A stretch of 64,000 nt of DNA from Mycolicibacterium boenickei (lineage in GTDB: Bacteria > Actinomycetota > Actinomycetes > Mycobacteriales > Mycobacteriaceae): positions 4,774,001 through 4,838,000 of the forward strand of contig NZ_AP022579.1 of NCBI RefSeq assembly GCF_010731295.1. Reading direction: 5' to 3'. Positions 33,460 through 42,672 of the stretch are shown piece by piece. A model generated the notes under the pieces. That model was not told the origin of the DNA and made no database searches. It saw only the letters and a list, made by a program, of their open reading frames with translations. How positions within the stretch are numbered: position 1 is the first letter of the stretch; every line of letters starts with the position of its first letter. The position numbers and the translations under genes were made by a program.

Positions 33460-36066
33460 TCAGCGGTGCCGTCGAGGCAGGAGCGCGATCAGCTCGGCCC
33501 GGGTGGATACCCCGGTTTTCGCCATGGCGCGGTAGATGTGTCCCTCGACGGTGCGCACGGACAACCGCAACCGCTCGGCGATGGCCCGGCTGGACAGCCC
33601 CGCGCCGATCAGCATGGCGATCTCGCGTTCCCGGTCGGTCAACGGCAGGCGTTCCGCGGCGGCGAGCAGCGCGGGCGTGGCCGCACCGCCGCAGGACTCC
33701 CCCAGCGCGGTGGCTCTGGCCGCCGACGCCATCGCCGAGCCGCGCATGTCTTTGCGGCGGTACGCCGCGGCCGCCAAACCCGCTGCGTCAGCCGCCGCCA
33801 CCAGATCTCCGAAATTCTCGAATTCGATTGAGACCGTTGCCAACCCATCTCCGTCGTCGCGGGCGAGGGCACGTGACAGCGCGGCGGCGGCACGAACCCG
33901 CGGCCCCTCGACCAGACCGGTCAGCTCGTCGAGCCGGTGTGTGCGTGAATGGTCACCGAACTGCGCCGCGATCTGTAGGCACCACCCTTCGGCGGCCAGT
34001 TGCCCGTTGGCCCCGGCGGTGTCGGCCGCGGCGTGCGCGATCTCGACGGCCTCGGATACCGCGCCCTGGGTCGCGGCGACCCAGGCCCGGACCAGCGTGT
34101 GCTCGTAGGCGAGATAGCGCCAGCTGGCGTGGCGGCATTCGTCGAGTTCGGCCAGGGCGGTGTCGCCTGCGAGACCCCGGATGGCAAGTGCGGTGACCCG
34201 GGGCAGGTGAAAGCGGTAGCCGAACCCGTTTGTCTCCCCGGCGGCCCGCATCATCTCGACCGCCGGATCCAACAGTTCGGCCGCGGCTCCGAGGGCGCCG
34301 GCGCCTGCGGCGGCACGACCTGCCAGTGCGGCAGCGAACAGTGGTGCCGCGCCGGGCCGCTCGGCGGCTCGCCGGCTCAGCTGCTCGGCCTCCTCACGCG
34401 CCTCACGGATCCGCCCGGCCAGCAGCAACGCACCGATGTGGGCGTCGGCGATGACGAATCGGGTGTGCGCCGCATCAAACGAATTGTCCGTGATGCGATA
34501 CCCGGCGTGCGCCGCCGTGACGGCCTCGTCGGCGCGGCCGGCATCACCACCCGATGCGGCCACCGCCCATGCGGTCACCGCCCCCACGATGGCGGGCAGA
34601 GCGTCCAGATCCAGTCCGTCGGAAGCTGCGCCGGCCCGTTCAGGATCGCCCATCGCAGCCCAGTACACGGTGTAGAACGCGTCGATGGCGGCACGGGACT
34701 CTGCCGGGATGCCGACCGCCGCATCGTCGATGTGCCGCTTGGCGCCCGTCGGGTCGGCGAGCGACCACAGCATGTTCGAGGCCCGCAGGAACGCCAGCCG
34801 GGCCCGCCCGTCGTCGGTGAGCTCGGAGGTGTCGATGGCGTCGAGCACGGCGTCCGATTCCTCGCCCCGGCTGAGCCACGACAAGGCATGAGCTCGGATG
34901 AATTTCGCCTCCGCGTCCGCGCCCGCCGCGATTGCCCCCTGCGCCAGCCGGTCGGCCAGGGCCAGATCGGACAACCACACCGCGCCCTGCGCGGCGCGGG
35001 TCAGCAACTCGGGATCGGGCGGTAGATCCGAGTCGAGCATCAGCGTGGCCCGCCGGACCACCACCCGCATGGCATCGCGGTCCTCCCGATCCCCGAGGGC
35101 GTTCGCCACCAGCCCCCGCAGCCGACGCAATCGAGAACCCGGCACCCGGTTGCGTCGCACCTCCGCGTACAGCGGATGGGCGACACGAACCTCGCGGTCG
35201 GCGGAATCGATGGTGATCAGCCCCCGCGACTCGGCGGCAGCCACTGAATCGGCATCGGTGATCGCGGTCAGCCGGTCCAACTGAATCGGCTCGGCCACCG
35301 CCAGGACATCGACGACTTCGCTCACTGCCGGCGGCAGCGCGCCGATCCGTGTCTCGATCAGTTCGACCAATCCGGGTGGCATCACCGGGTCTCCGGTCCA
35401 CTGCCAGGATCCGTCCCGGCAGGCAAGGCGGCCTTGAGCGACTTCCTGTTCGACGATGTTGCGCAGGTAGAGCACGTTGCCCCTGGTGAGGCGCCACAAC
35501 CGTTGCGCTGCATCGGCATCGAGAGGTCCACCGAGCGCGGCCGCCAGCAACTGGGCCGACTCGTCACGGGACAACGGCTGCAGGTCCAGCCGCTCGAACC
35601 GGCCACGGTCACAAGCCGTCAGCACCTCGGCCGGTACCGGCGTACCGGTACGCACTGTCAGCAGGAGCTTGGCGGCCCGGCGCTGCACGATCTGCTGCAA
35701 CACGAAACCCGACAGGCCATCGAGCAGGTGCGCGTCGTCGACACAGACCAGCACCGGCCGGCCGTCAGAAGTGGAGGTCAGGCCCTCGAGTACCCGGCCC
35801 ACCAGCGCCACGCTGTCGGCGTCCGAGGTTCCCACCCATCGCGCGAACGTCCCCAGCGGCAGGGCGCGGGCCGCTGATGTCCCGACCGTCCAGCGGGTTT
35901 CGTAGCCGTCGCCGCCCGCCGTCGAGAGCGCCTCACGGGCGATACGGCTCTTGCCGACCCCGGCGGTCCCGTAGATCACGATGCCGGACAGGTCGGTGGA
36001 GTCCAGCGCGGCGTCGATCAGCCGGGTCTCCTCCAACCGCCCCGTCAGCGGCCAAGCGAGTCGCAC
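33460..36066 (-). CDS. LAL-type LuxR regulator with AAA ATPase domain
   Basis: The 868-residue protein has an N-terminal ATPase with Walker A GTAGVGKS (33-40) and Walker B-like VLVCVDDAHLL. A long helical, TPR-like middle follows (about 330-790). The C-terminal LuxR helix-turn-helix (about 800-862) reads LTDREREIAMLIGAGLSSRAIAERLRLSVRTVEGHIY. These MalT-like proteins sense a ligand, bind ATP and activate nearby genes. The target is unknown; candidates are the small gene downstream and the DinB gene upstream. Confidence 0.92.
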   Translation of the reverse strand: MRLAWPLTGRLEETRLIDAALDSTDLSGIVIYGTAGVGKSRIAREALSTAGGDGYETRWTVGTSAARALPLGTFARWVGTSDADSVALVGRVLEGLTSTSDGRPVLVCVDDAHLLDGLSGFVLQQIVQRRAAKLLLTVRTGTPVPAEVLTACDRGRFERLDLQPLSRDESAQLLAAALGGPLDADAAQRLWRLTRGNVLYLRNIVEQEVAQGRLACRDGSWQWTGDPVMPPGLVELIETRIGALPPAVSEVVDVLAVAEPIQLDRLTAITDADSVAAAESRGLITIDSADREVRVAHPLYAEVRRNRVPGSRLRRLRGLVANALGDREDRDAMRVVVRRATLMLDSDLPPDPELLTRAAQGAVWLSDLALADRLAQGAIAAGADAEAKFIRAHALSWLSRGEESDAVLDAIDTSELTDDGRARLAFLRASNMLWSLADPTGAKRHIDDAAVGIPAESRAAIDAFYTVYWAAMGDPERAGAASDGLDLDALPAIVGAVTAWAVAASGGDAGRADEAVTAAHAGYRITDNSFDAAHTRFVIADAHIGALLLAGRIREAREEAEQLSRRAAERPGAAPLFAAALAGRAAAGAGALGAAAELLDPAVEMMRAAGETNGFGYRFHLPRVTALAIRGLAGDTALAELDECRHASWRYLAYEHTLVRAWVAATQGAVSEAVEIAHAAADTAGANGQLAAEGWCLQIAAQFGDHSRTHRLDELTGLVEGPRVRAAAALSRALARDDGDGLATVSIEFENFGDLVAAADAAGLAAAAYRRKDMRGSAMASAARATALGESCGGAATPALLAAAERLPLTDREREIAMLIGAGLSSRAIAERLRLSVRTVEGHIYRAMAKTGVSTRAELIALLPRRHR

Positions 36067-36153
36067 GCATCGAGATTAGGCCCAGGACCGGTCGTTAGCA
36101 GCGTTAACGACGAACTTCCACACTGCCGGCATGCGGGCCGACCCGATGCCTGG

Positions 36154-36648
36154 TCAGCGGCCCGTCGTCCCGTCGATCAGTTCGCGCAGAATGTCGGCGT
36201 GACCAGCGTGGCGGCCGGTCTCTTCGATCATGTGGGTGAGCGCCCAGCGGACAGTGGGCGCGGACCGTCCCGAAGGCGACCGGGGAACCGGCGCCCCGAG
36301 GTCGGTACAGCCGTCGAGCACCTCGTTGGCGCGCTCGACGGCGTCCCGGTAGCGGGCCACCACATCGGCAACGGCGTCCGACGGGTCGACCGTGAATGTC
36401 GCCGGCCAGTCGGTGACGTCGTCACCGAGAAAAATCCACCGTTCGACGTTGGTCAGGTGATTCAGCAGGCCGAGCAGCGTTGTGCCCGATGGCACCGGCG
36501 ACGACCGGGCCATCGGTTCGGGCGCACCGTCGACCTTCGCGGCGATCGATGTGCGGAGGTAATCGAGAAACCCCCGGAGAACCTCGGTTTCGGTGTTCGC
36601 GGTCCGCGGCGGCGGATTATCGTGCCTCCTGCGCTGGTCTGTGTGCAC
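36154..36648 (-). CDS. DinB-fold (DUF664) protein
   Basis: The 164-residue four-helix protein has the DinB metal-type histidines: NHLTNVERW (His near 63), and THMIEETGRHAGHADILRELIDG near the C-terminus. In actinobacteria such proteins include mycothiol-dependent transferases and isomerases. The exact reaction cannot be named. GTG start at 36648. It ends 87 bp before the LuxR regulator starts. Confidence 0.88.
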   Translation of the reverse strand: MHTDQRRRHDNPPPRTANTETEVLRGFLDYLRTSIAAKVDGAPEPMARSSPVPSGTTLLGLLNHLTNVERWIFLGDDVTDWPATFTVDPSDAVADVVARYRDAVERANEVLDGCTDLGAPVPRSPSGRSAPTVRWALTHMIEETGRHAGHADILRELIDGTTGR

Positions 36649-36711
36649 GATGCCCAGTATCAGCGCGGCCGCGCCCTACGGCACGGATCTTGCTGTCCGG
36701 GCAAATGCGGC

Positions 36712-39399
36712 TCAGCCGGCGAGGGCCTGGCGCGCATACGCCCGGACGTCGGCGTCACTGTCCTCCAGCGCCACGGTCAGGGCCTGCCGCGCGGTCGATT
36801 CCGAATTCGCCCACCGGCTCAGGCTCAGCACCGCGGCCTTGCGCACGTCGAGATGCTGGTCGTCGAGCGCCCGCGTCAGGGTAGGTACCGCCACCTCCGG
36901 AAGGGCCCCGGCCAACGCCCGGGCTGCGCCCTGACGGATCTGCCAGGCCGACTCGGTGAACGCCTTCTCGACGCTGACCACGTCGTCGTCGGTGCAGCCG
37001 ACGGCGCCGAGCGAAGCCAGGGCCGCCGCCCGGACCAGCGGGTCGGGGTCGTCCAGGGCCACGCGCACCGCATCGGCACCGGCGCGCAGGGTGGCCAGCC
37101 CACCGACCGCGGCGATCCGCACTTCCCGGTTCTCGTCGGAGGTGGCGGCCGCGACCCCGGCGTCGTCGTCGACGGACACGAGGGCCCGGACCGCCTCGAT
37201 CCGTACCCGGTGGTCGGCATCGGTCGATGCCACCCGGTACGCCTGGCCGTTGCCGACGCGTCGGGAGCTCAGCAGATACACCGTGACGGCCCGCACCACC
37301 GGGTCTGCGGAGTGCAGTCGGTCGGCGAAAGCCTCCGGATCGGGAAGGACCTCGACGAGTTCACGTACCGCGTCAGCGGTTTCGCGCCGCACTCCGGCGT
37401 CGTCGTCGGCCAATGCGGCCACCAGCGCGGGTTGGTAGCCGTCGGGCAGATGCTCGACGAGGGTGGCGACCGCGGTTCGGCGCACGCCGGCATCCGCATC
37501 GGCCAGGTAGGCGCTCAGATCCTCCAGTGCGGGCTCCTCCAGTGCCAGGACCGCGGCGATACGCGGTGACGGAGGCTGCCCGGACCCGGCGTCGCGGACC
37601 CTGGAGCGTTCGGCGGCGGGCGCGCGGCCCCCGTGCAGGTGAGGCTGTTCGACGGCGGTCACCGGGTCTTGCGAAGTCAGATGGTCCAGCTCTGGCACCG
37701 CGACGAAATACGGTGCCACCGGCCGCTTCACGAACTTCATCGCCCCGTCGGCGTCCTTGTAGAGGTTGAGGTGATAGCGCCATTGCGCATCGTCGCGCTC
37801 CGGCAGGTCAGCCCGTTCGTGGTACAGCCCCCAGCGTGATTCGGTCCGGGTCAGCGAGGAACGGGCGGCCATCTCCGCGCAGTCTCGGATGAAGGACACC
37901 TCTGCCGCACGCATCAACTCGTGCGGTGTGCGCGCCCCGATGCCCTCGACCTCGGTCGCCATCCGCTCGAAGGTCTGCACTGCGATCGACAGCTTGGTGG
38001 CGGTCTTCGGCGGTGCCACATAGTCGTTGACGAACCGCCGCAGCTTGAATTCGACCTGCGGTTGCGGCGGGCCGTCCGGGTGGCGCAGCGGACGGTAGAT
38101 GAGCTCGTGCGCGTCGGCCACCTGGTCGGCCGGAAGGTCAACCGGTGCAGCCACGTCCGAAAGGGTCGACGCGGCATGTTCGCCGGCGAGATCACCGTAG
38201 ACGAAGGCGCCGATCATGTAGTTGTGCGGCACACACGCCAGGTCCCCGGCCGCATACAGTCCGGGAACCGTGGTGCGGGCATGCTCGTCCACCCACACCC
38301 CGGATGCGGAATGACCTGAGCACAAACCGATCTCGGAGATGTGCATCTCGATATCGTGGGTGCGGTAGTCGTGCCCGCGATTGGCGTGGAACGTTCCCCG
38401 GGTGGGTCGTTCCGTGGTGTGCAGGATGTTCTCCAGGGTGGTCAGCGTTTCATCCGGCAGATGGCTGACCTTCAGGTAGATCGGCCCCCTGGCGGATTCG
38501 ATCTCCTCCTTGACCTCGGCCATCATCTGACCCGACCAGTAGTCGGAGTCGACGAACCGCTCCCCCAACGCATTGACCTGGTATCCGCCGAATGGGTTGG
38601 CCACATACGCACACGCCGGACCGTTGTAGTCCTTGATCAGCGGATTGACCTGGAAGCACTCGATTCCGGATAGCTCGGCCCCGGCGTGGTAGGCCATGGC
38701 GTAGCCGTCACCGGCGTTGGTGGGGTTCTCATAGGTGCCGTACAGATACCCCGAGGCGGGCAGCCCAAGGCGGCCGCAGGCACCCGTGGACAGGATCACG
38801 GCCTTGGCCGCCACGGTGACGAATTCCCCGGTGCGGGTGTTGAATGCGGCCGCACCAACGGCCCTTCCGCCTTGGGTCAGCACGCGCACCGGCATGAACC
38901 GGTTCTCGATGCGGATCTTCTCGCGCATCGAGCGTTGCCGCAGCACCCGATACAGCGCCTTCTTGACGTCCTTGCCCTCTGGCATCGGCAGCACGTAGGA
39001 GCCGGAGCGGTGCACGCGCCGCACGGCATACTCACCGTGCTCGTCCTTCTCGAACTTCACGCCGTACCGTTCCAGCCGCTGCACCATGGCGAATCCACGG
39101 GTCGCGGTTTGATAGACGGTGCGCTGGTTGACGATTCCGTCGTTGGCCCGGGTGATCTCGGCGACGTAGTCCTCGGGCTCGGCCTTGCCGGGGATGACGG
39201 CGTTGTTGACGCCGTCCATGCCCATCGCCAACGCACCGGAATGCCGCACGTGGGCCTTCTCCAGCAGCAGCACCTGGGCACCGTTCTCGGCGGCGGTCAA
39301 CGCCGCCATCGTGCCCGCGGTGCCGCCGCCGATCACCAGTACGTCGCAGTCGATCCGGATCGCGTTTGAAACATCGGGAATCTCGGTCAGTTCGGTCAT
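36712..39399 (-). CDS. AprA/FrdA-like flavoprotein fused to HEAT repeats
   Basis: The 895-residue protein has an FAD motif GGGTAG (24-29) with Glu47. The fumarate-reductase/adenylylsulfate-reductase flavoprotein fold extends to about 600, with the FAD loop LYAAGDLA (381-388). A probable active-site stretch is IGLCSGHSASGVW (357-369). Residues about 622-895 form HEAT-type repeats rich in VRxxAVxAL. The flavoprotein part resembles AprA more than SdhA because it pairs with an 8-Cys ferredoxin and lacks a membrane partner. Substrate unknown. The HEAT part may bind the ferredoxin or the transporter (inference). Last gene of a coupled operon; ATG overlaps the ATPase stop. Confidence 0.9.
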   Translation of the reverse strand: MTELTEIPDVSNAIRIDCDVLVIGGGTAGTMAALTAAENGAQVLLLEKAHVRHSGALAMGMDGVNNAVIPGKAEPEDYVAEITRANDGIVNQRTVYQTATRGFAMVQRLERYGVKFEKDEHGEYAVRRVHRSGSYVLPMPEGKDVKKALYRVLRQRSMREKIRIENRFMPVRVLTQGGRAVGAAAFNTRTGEFVTVAAKAVILSTGACGRLGLPASGYLYGTYENPTNAGDGYAMAYHAGAELSGIECFQVNPLIKDYNGPACAYVANPFGGYQVNALGERFVDSDYWSGQMMAEVKEEIESARGPIYLKVSHLPDETLTTLENILHTTERPTRGTFHANRGHDYRTHDIEMHISEIGLCSGHSASGVWVDEHARTTVPGLYAAGDLACVPHNYMIGAFVYGDLAGEHAASTLSDVAAPVDLPADQVADAHELIYRPLRHPDGPPQPQVEFKLRRFVNDYVAPPKTATKLSIAVQTFERMATEVEGIGARTPHELMRAAEVSFIRDCAEMAARSSLTRTESRWGLYHERADLPERDDAQWRYHLNLYKDADGAMKFVKRPVAPYFVAVPELDHLTSQDPVTAVEQPHLHGGRAPAAERSRVRDAGSGQPPSPRIAAVLALEEPALEDLSAYLADADAGVRRTAVATLVEHLPDGYQPALVAALADDDAGVRRETADAVRELVEVLPDPEAFADRLHSADPVVRAVTVYLLSSRRVGNGQAYRVASTDADHRVRIEAVRALVSVDDDAGVAAATSDENREVRIAAVGGLATLRAGADAVRVALDDPDPLVRAAALASLGAVGCTDDDVVSVEKAFTESAWQIRQGAARALAGALPEVAVPTLTRALDDQHLDVRKAAVLSLSRWANSESTARQALTVALEDSDADVRAYARQALAG

Positions 39400-40151
39400 C
39401 GTTGCTCCAGGGCGGCAATGATCTCGGCGCGCAGCGCGGATCGTTCGGGATGGTCGGTTCTGGGCTGGGCCACCTCGATCAGGGCACGTAACGGCTGTCC
39501 GGCGCGACCGAGCACCGCAACGCGGTCACCGAGGGTGAGGGCTTCATCGACGTCGTGGGTGACGAACACGATCGTCGTCGGATGCGCGCGCCAGGTGTCG
39601 ATCAACAGCCGCTGCATGGCCGCCCGGGTCTGGGTGTCCAGCGCGGCGAACGGCTCGTCCATCATCACCGCACGCGGTGCACCGGCCAGGCCGCGGGCCA
39701 GCTGCACCCGCTGCCGCATGCCGCCGGACAGGTTCTTCGGCAGGAAGTCGGCGAACCCGGCCAGTCCGACCTCGTCGATCCAGCGATCCGCCCGCTCGCG
39801 ACGCGTCGCTTTCGGCTCGCCGCGCAACTGCAGGGCCAGTTCGATATTGGACCGCACCGTGCGCCACGGCAGCAGCGCGCTGTCCTGGAACACCATGCCG
39901 CGGTCGCGCGAGGTGGTGGTGACCGGGTCACCGTCGGCCAGCACCCGGCCACCGTCGGGTCGCAGCAGTCCGGTCAACGCACGCAACAACGTGGACTTGC
40001 CGCAGCCCGACGGACCGGTGAGCACCAGGATCTCACCTGGCTCGACGGTGAGGCTCAGGTTGTCGATCACCGGAGCACCGGTGTAGGACAACCGGATTCG
40101 GTCAAGTTCCAATCTCATCCCGGAGGCGGTGGCGGTCGCGGTGGGACTCAT
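39396..40151 (-). CDS. ABC transporter ATPase (nitrate/sulfonate/taurine type)
   Basis: The 251-residue ATPase shows Walker A GPSGCGKST, Q-loop MVFQDSALLPW, signature LSGGMRQR, Walker B AVMMDEPF and the H-loop THD. It resembles the SsuB/TauB/NrtD group. It is coupled by ATGA overlaps to the permease before it and the flavoprotein after it, and powers the uptake system of this operon. Confidence 0.95.
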   Translation of the reverse strand: MSPTATATASGMRLELDRIRLSYTGAPVIDNLSLTVEPGEILVLTGPSGCGKSTLLRALTGLLRPDGGRVLADGDPVTTTSRDRGMVFQDSALLPWRTVRSNIELALQLRGEPKATRRERADRWIDEVGLAGFADFLPKNLSGGMRQRVQLARGLAGAPRAVMMDEPFAALDTQTRAAMQRLLIDTWRAHPTTIVFVTHDVDEALTLGDRVAVLGRAGQPLRALIEVAQPRTDHPERSALRAEIIAALEQR

Positions 40152-41008
40152 CGCGTCGACTCCTCACCACGCGGCAGCCAGCGGGTGGCCCGGCGGCCGA
40201 TCAGTTCGACCGCCGCGGCGGTCACGAAACCGAGGACACCGATCGTGATGATGCCGACGAACACGTCGGGATAGTTCAGCACCGTGTACGCCTGCCAGGT
40301 GCGATAGCCCACACCGAGACGGCCCGAGATCATCTCGGCCGAGACCACGCAGATCCAGGCCACTCCCATGCCGACCGAGAGCCCGCCGAACAGCCCGGGC
40401 AGGATGCCGGGGAGGACGACCTGGCGCAGCACGTCGAGGCGACCGCCACCGAGGGTGCGCACCGAGTCCTCCCAGATGGTCGGCAAGGCGCGCACCGCAT
40501 GCCGGACGCTGACCATGATCGGGAAATAGGCGGCCAGGAACGTGATGAACACGATTCCCGCCTCGTCGCTGGGGAACAGCAGGATCGCCACCGGCACCAT
40601 GGCGATCGCCGGGATCGGCCGGGCCAGTTCGGTGAGCGGGCCGAAGATGTCGGCGAACAAGGCGGTGCGCCCCAACAGGATTCCGGTGATCACGCCGACG
40701 ACCGCGGCGATCCCGAACCCGGTGAGAATCCGGATCAGCGACTGACCGAGATCCAGCCAGTACTCCGGTGCGCCCAGCCGATTAACCAGGGCGGCGGTGA
40801 TCTCGGTGACCGTGGGCAGGGTGTCGAACCGTAGGCCCAGTCGCACGTCGTTCGCGGTCAGCAACTGCCACAGGACGATTGCGCTGACCACCGACGCCAG
40901 CCGGACCAGACGATGCGGCCAGACCGAAGGCGCGGGCCGGGCGCGCTCGGTCTCGGGTACGGCTGAGAGTTCGGTGGCCGTGACCGGGACGGCGTCGGTG
41001 GTGGTCAT
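40148..41008 (-). CDS. ABC transporter permease (SsuC/TauC type)
   Basis: The 286-residue protein has six predicted helices. The EAA-like coupling loop is WEDSVRTLGGGRLDVLRQVVLPGILPGLFGG, near 185-215. The start at ATG 41008 follows from the ATGA overlap with the binding-protein gene; the upstream frame to 41161 is a shadow. Acidic and Pro-rich residues 1-35 precede the first helix. Confidence 0.94.
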   Translation of the reverse strand: MTTTDAVPVTATELSAVPETERARPAPSVWPHRLVRLASVVSAIVLWQLLTANDVRLGLRFDTLPTVTEITAALVNRLGAPEYWLDLGQSLIRILTGFGIAAVVGVITGILLGRTALFADIFGPLTELARPIPAIAMVPVAILLFPSDEAGIVFITFLAAYFPIMVSVRHAVRALPTIWEDSVRTLGGGRLDVLRQVVLPGILPGLFGGLSVGMGVAWICVVSAEMISGRLGVGYRTWQAYTVLNYPDVFVGIITIGVLGFVTAAAVELIGRRATRWLPRGEESTR

Positions 41009-42435
41009 ACCGCACCCGCCAACGCTTGCCGGTAGTCCACGATCGCGGCGCCGGGATGCGCGGCGGTGTAGCGTTCGGCGCCGGCCTGGGTGCCGAACGG
41101 AAGGTATCCCTCGGCGCCGCCTGCGGGCAGGCGCACCCACACGGACTTGTCGGCGAACCACCGGGTGCCGAACTCGGCGTCGGAGATGTAGGCGGCGCGG
41201 ATTTTCTTGCCGTCCCCTTCAGCCTGGCGGATCGCCTTGAGCAGGCAGACCGGCGTGGCGGCCGCGGTGGTGGTGTCCGATCCGTCGAGCCAGAGTTCGC
41301 CTGCGGTGGCGGGATTGTCGACGGCGGTCTGGCACACCGGGTCGGTGCCGCTCAACGCCGAAGGGTTGGCGCTCGAGTTCAGCGCCTTGTCGTAATCCTG
41401 GCCGCGAGCGGAGTACGCGGCCCGCAGCGGACCGTCCTGCACGAAACCGGCCACGTCGAGGTCGGCAAAGTTGTCGATCGACTTCAGATAGGGCACATCG
41501 CCTTTGAGCGCGGCTACCAGCGAAGGCTTGAGCGTGGTGTCGAACGAGGTGCCGCCCGGCCCGTTGTAGAGGTAGACGACCTCCTGCGGCAGACCGCTGC
41601 CCTCGGCCACCACGCGGGCCGCCTCCAACGGCTTGGTGTTGAGGAAATCGGTGGCATCCAGCTGCGCCTGGAGGAACGCGTCGAGCACCTCCGGGTGCTC
41701 AGCCGCATACGCCCTGCGCACCACCACGCCGTGCAAGGTCGGGTAGTTCAGTTCGGCCCCGTCGTACAACAGCTTGGCCTTGCCCTGATGGACCAGCAGG
41801 CCCGGCCAGGCCACGAACTGCGAAAGCGCCTGGACCTGACCGGATTCCAGCGCGGAAGCACCGACCTGAGGTTGCTGGTTGAGCACCTCCACACCGGTCT
41901 TGGCATCGACGCCGGCCTTGCCGAGGGCCTGCACCAGCATGCCGTGGCCCGCCGAACCGACGCTCGCCGAGACCTTCTTTCCCGCCAGATCGGTCAACGA
42001 CTTGGCCGGCGAATCAGGTGCCACCACAACCATGTTCAGCGCGCCCTTCGGGTTGTACCCGGTGACCGAAACGATCTCGGTCTTGGCGCGTTCGTTGGCC
42101 TGGGTCTTGGATCCGTTGATGAGCATCGGGTAGTCGCCCATCGAGCCGATGTCGATCTTCTCCGCCACCATCTGCGCGGTGATCGGGGCGCCGGTGTCAT
42201 AGTCCTGCCACGTCACGTTGTACTTGGTGCCGGTGCGGGTGGTGATGTCGGCCAGCCGGCGTTCCAGATACCCCTGGGCGCGCAGCAACGTGCCTGCGGT
42301 GACGGTGTTGATGGTCTTGGACTGGTAGCCGACGACGACGTCGACAGTGTCGGCAGACTTCGTCGCCGAATCGAGAGAGCATCCGGCCGCGGCGAGGGTC
42401 AGACCGGCGGTCAGGGCGATCAGGGCTGTTTTCAC
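41005..42435 (-). CDS. Solute-binding lipoprotein with NosL-like C-terminal domain
   Basis: The 476-residue protein has a lipoprotein signal ending LAAAGC (Cys19). The SsuA/NMT1-type binding domain (about 32-350) includes IDIGSMGDYPMLINGSK and GAGHGML-like sequence. The last 110 residues are not part of such proteins. They read DPVCQTAVDNP, a second PVCLLKAI, AAYISDAEFGTRWFADKSVW and GYLPFGTQAGAERYTAAHPG. This layout follows NosL, a metal-binding accessory domain. The two cysteines (368, 397) could bind metal. The fusion suggests the ligand contains, or is handled with, a metal (inference). GTG start. Confidence 0.88.
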   Translation of the reverse strand: MKTALIALTAGLTLAAAGCSLDSATKSADTVDVVVGYQSKTINTVTAGTLLRAQGYLERRLADITTRTGTKYNVTWQDYDTGAPITAQMVAEKIDIGSMGDYPMLINGSKTQANERAKTEIVSVTGYNPKGALNMVVVAPDSPAKSLTDLAGKKVSASVGSAGHGMLVQALGKAGVDAKTGVEVLNQQPQVGASALESGQVQALSQFVAWPGLLVHQGKAKLLYDGAELNYPTLHGVVVRRAYAAEHPEVLDAFLQAQLDATDFLNTKPLEAARVVAEGSGLPQEVVYLYNGPGGTSFDTTLKPSLVAALKGDVPYLKSIDNFADLDVAGFVQDGPLRAAYSARGQDYDKALNSSANPSALSGTDPVCQTAVDNPATAGELWLDGSDTTTAAATPVCLLKAIRQAEGDGKKIRAAYISDAEFGTRWFADKSVWVRLPAGGAEGYLPFGTQAGAERYTAAHPGAAIVDYRQALAGAV

Positions 42436-42444
42436 TTGGGTCCT

Positions 42445-42672
42445 CTAGCGGATGAGGTAGGGCATGTTGACGGTGACGGCGCCGGTGGGACAGCGGGCCG
42501 CACACGGGCCGCAGTACCAGCACTCGTCGACATGCATGAAGGCCTTGCCGTTGGCGGGGTTGATGGCCAGCGAATCGAGCGGACACACGTCGACGCACAA
42601 TGTGCAGCCCTCGATACACAGGGACTCGTCGATGGTCACCGGGACATCGGCGCGTTGATTGACCAGCGTCAT
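42445..42672 (-). CDS. Two-cluster 4Fe-4S ferredoxin (AprB-like)
   Basis: The 75-residue protein has eight cysteines for two [4Fe-4S] clusters: C19-x3-C23-x2-C26-x3-C30 and C51-x2-C54-x2-C57-x3-C61. The first has an unusual CxxxC spacing. The CWYCGPC stretch resembles the beta subunit of adenylylsulfate reductase. It most likely passes electrons to or from the flavoprotein of the same operon. The start overlaps the GntR stop as ATGA. Confidence 0.92.
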   Translation of the reverse strand: MTLVNQRADVPVTIDESLCIEGCTLCVDVCPLDSLAINPANGKAFMHVDECWYCGPCAARCPTGAVTVNMPYLIR

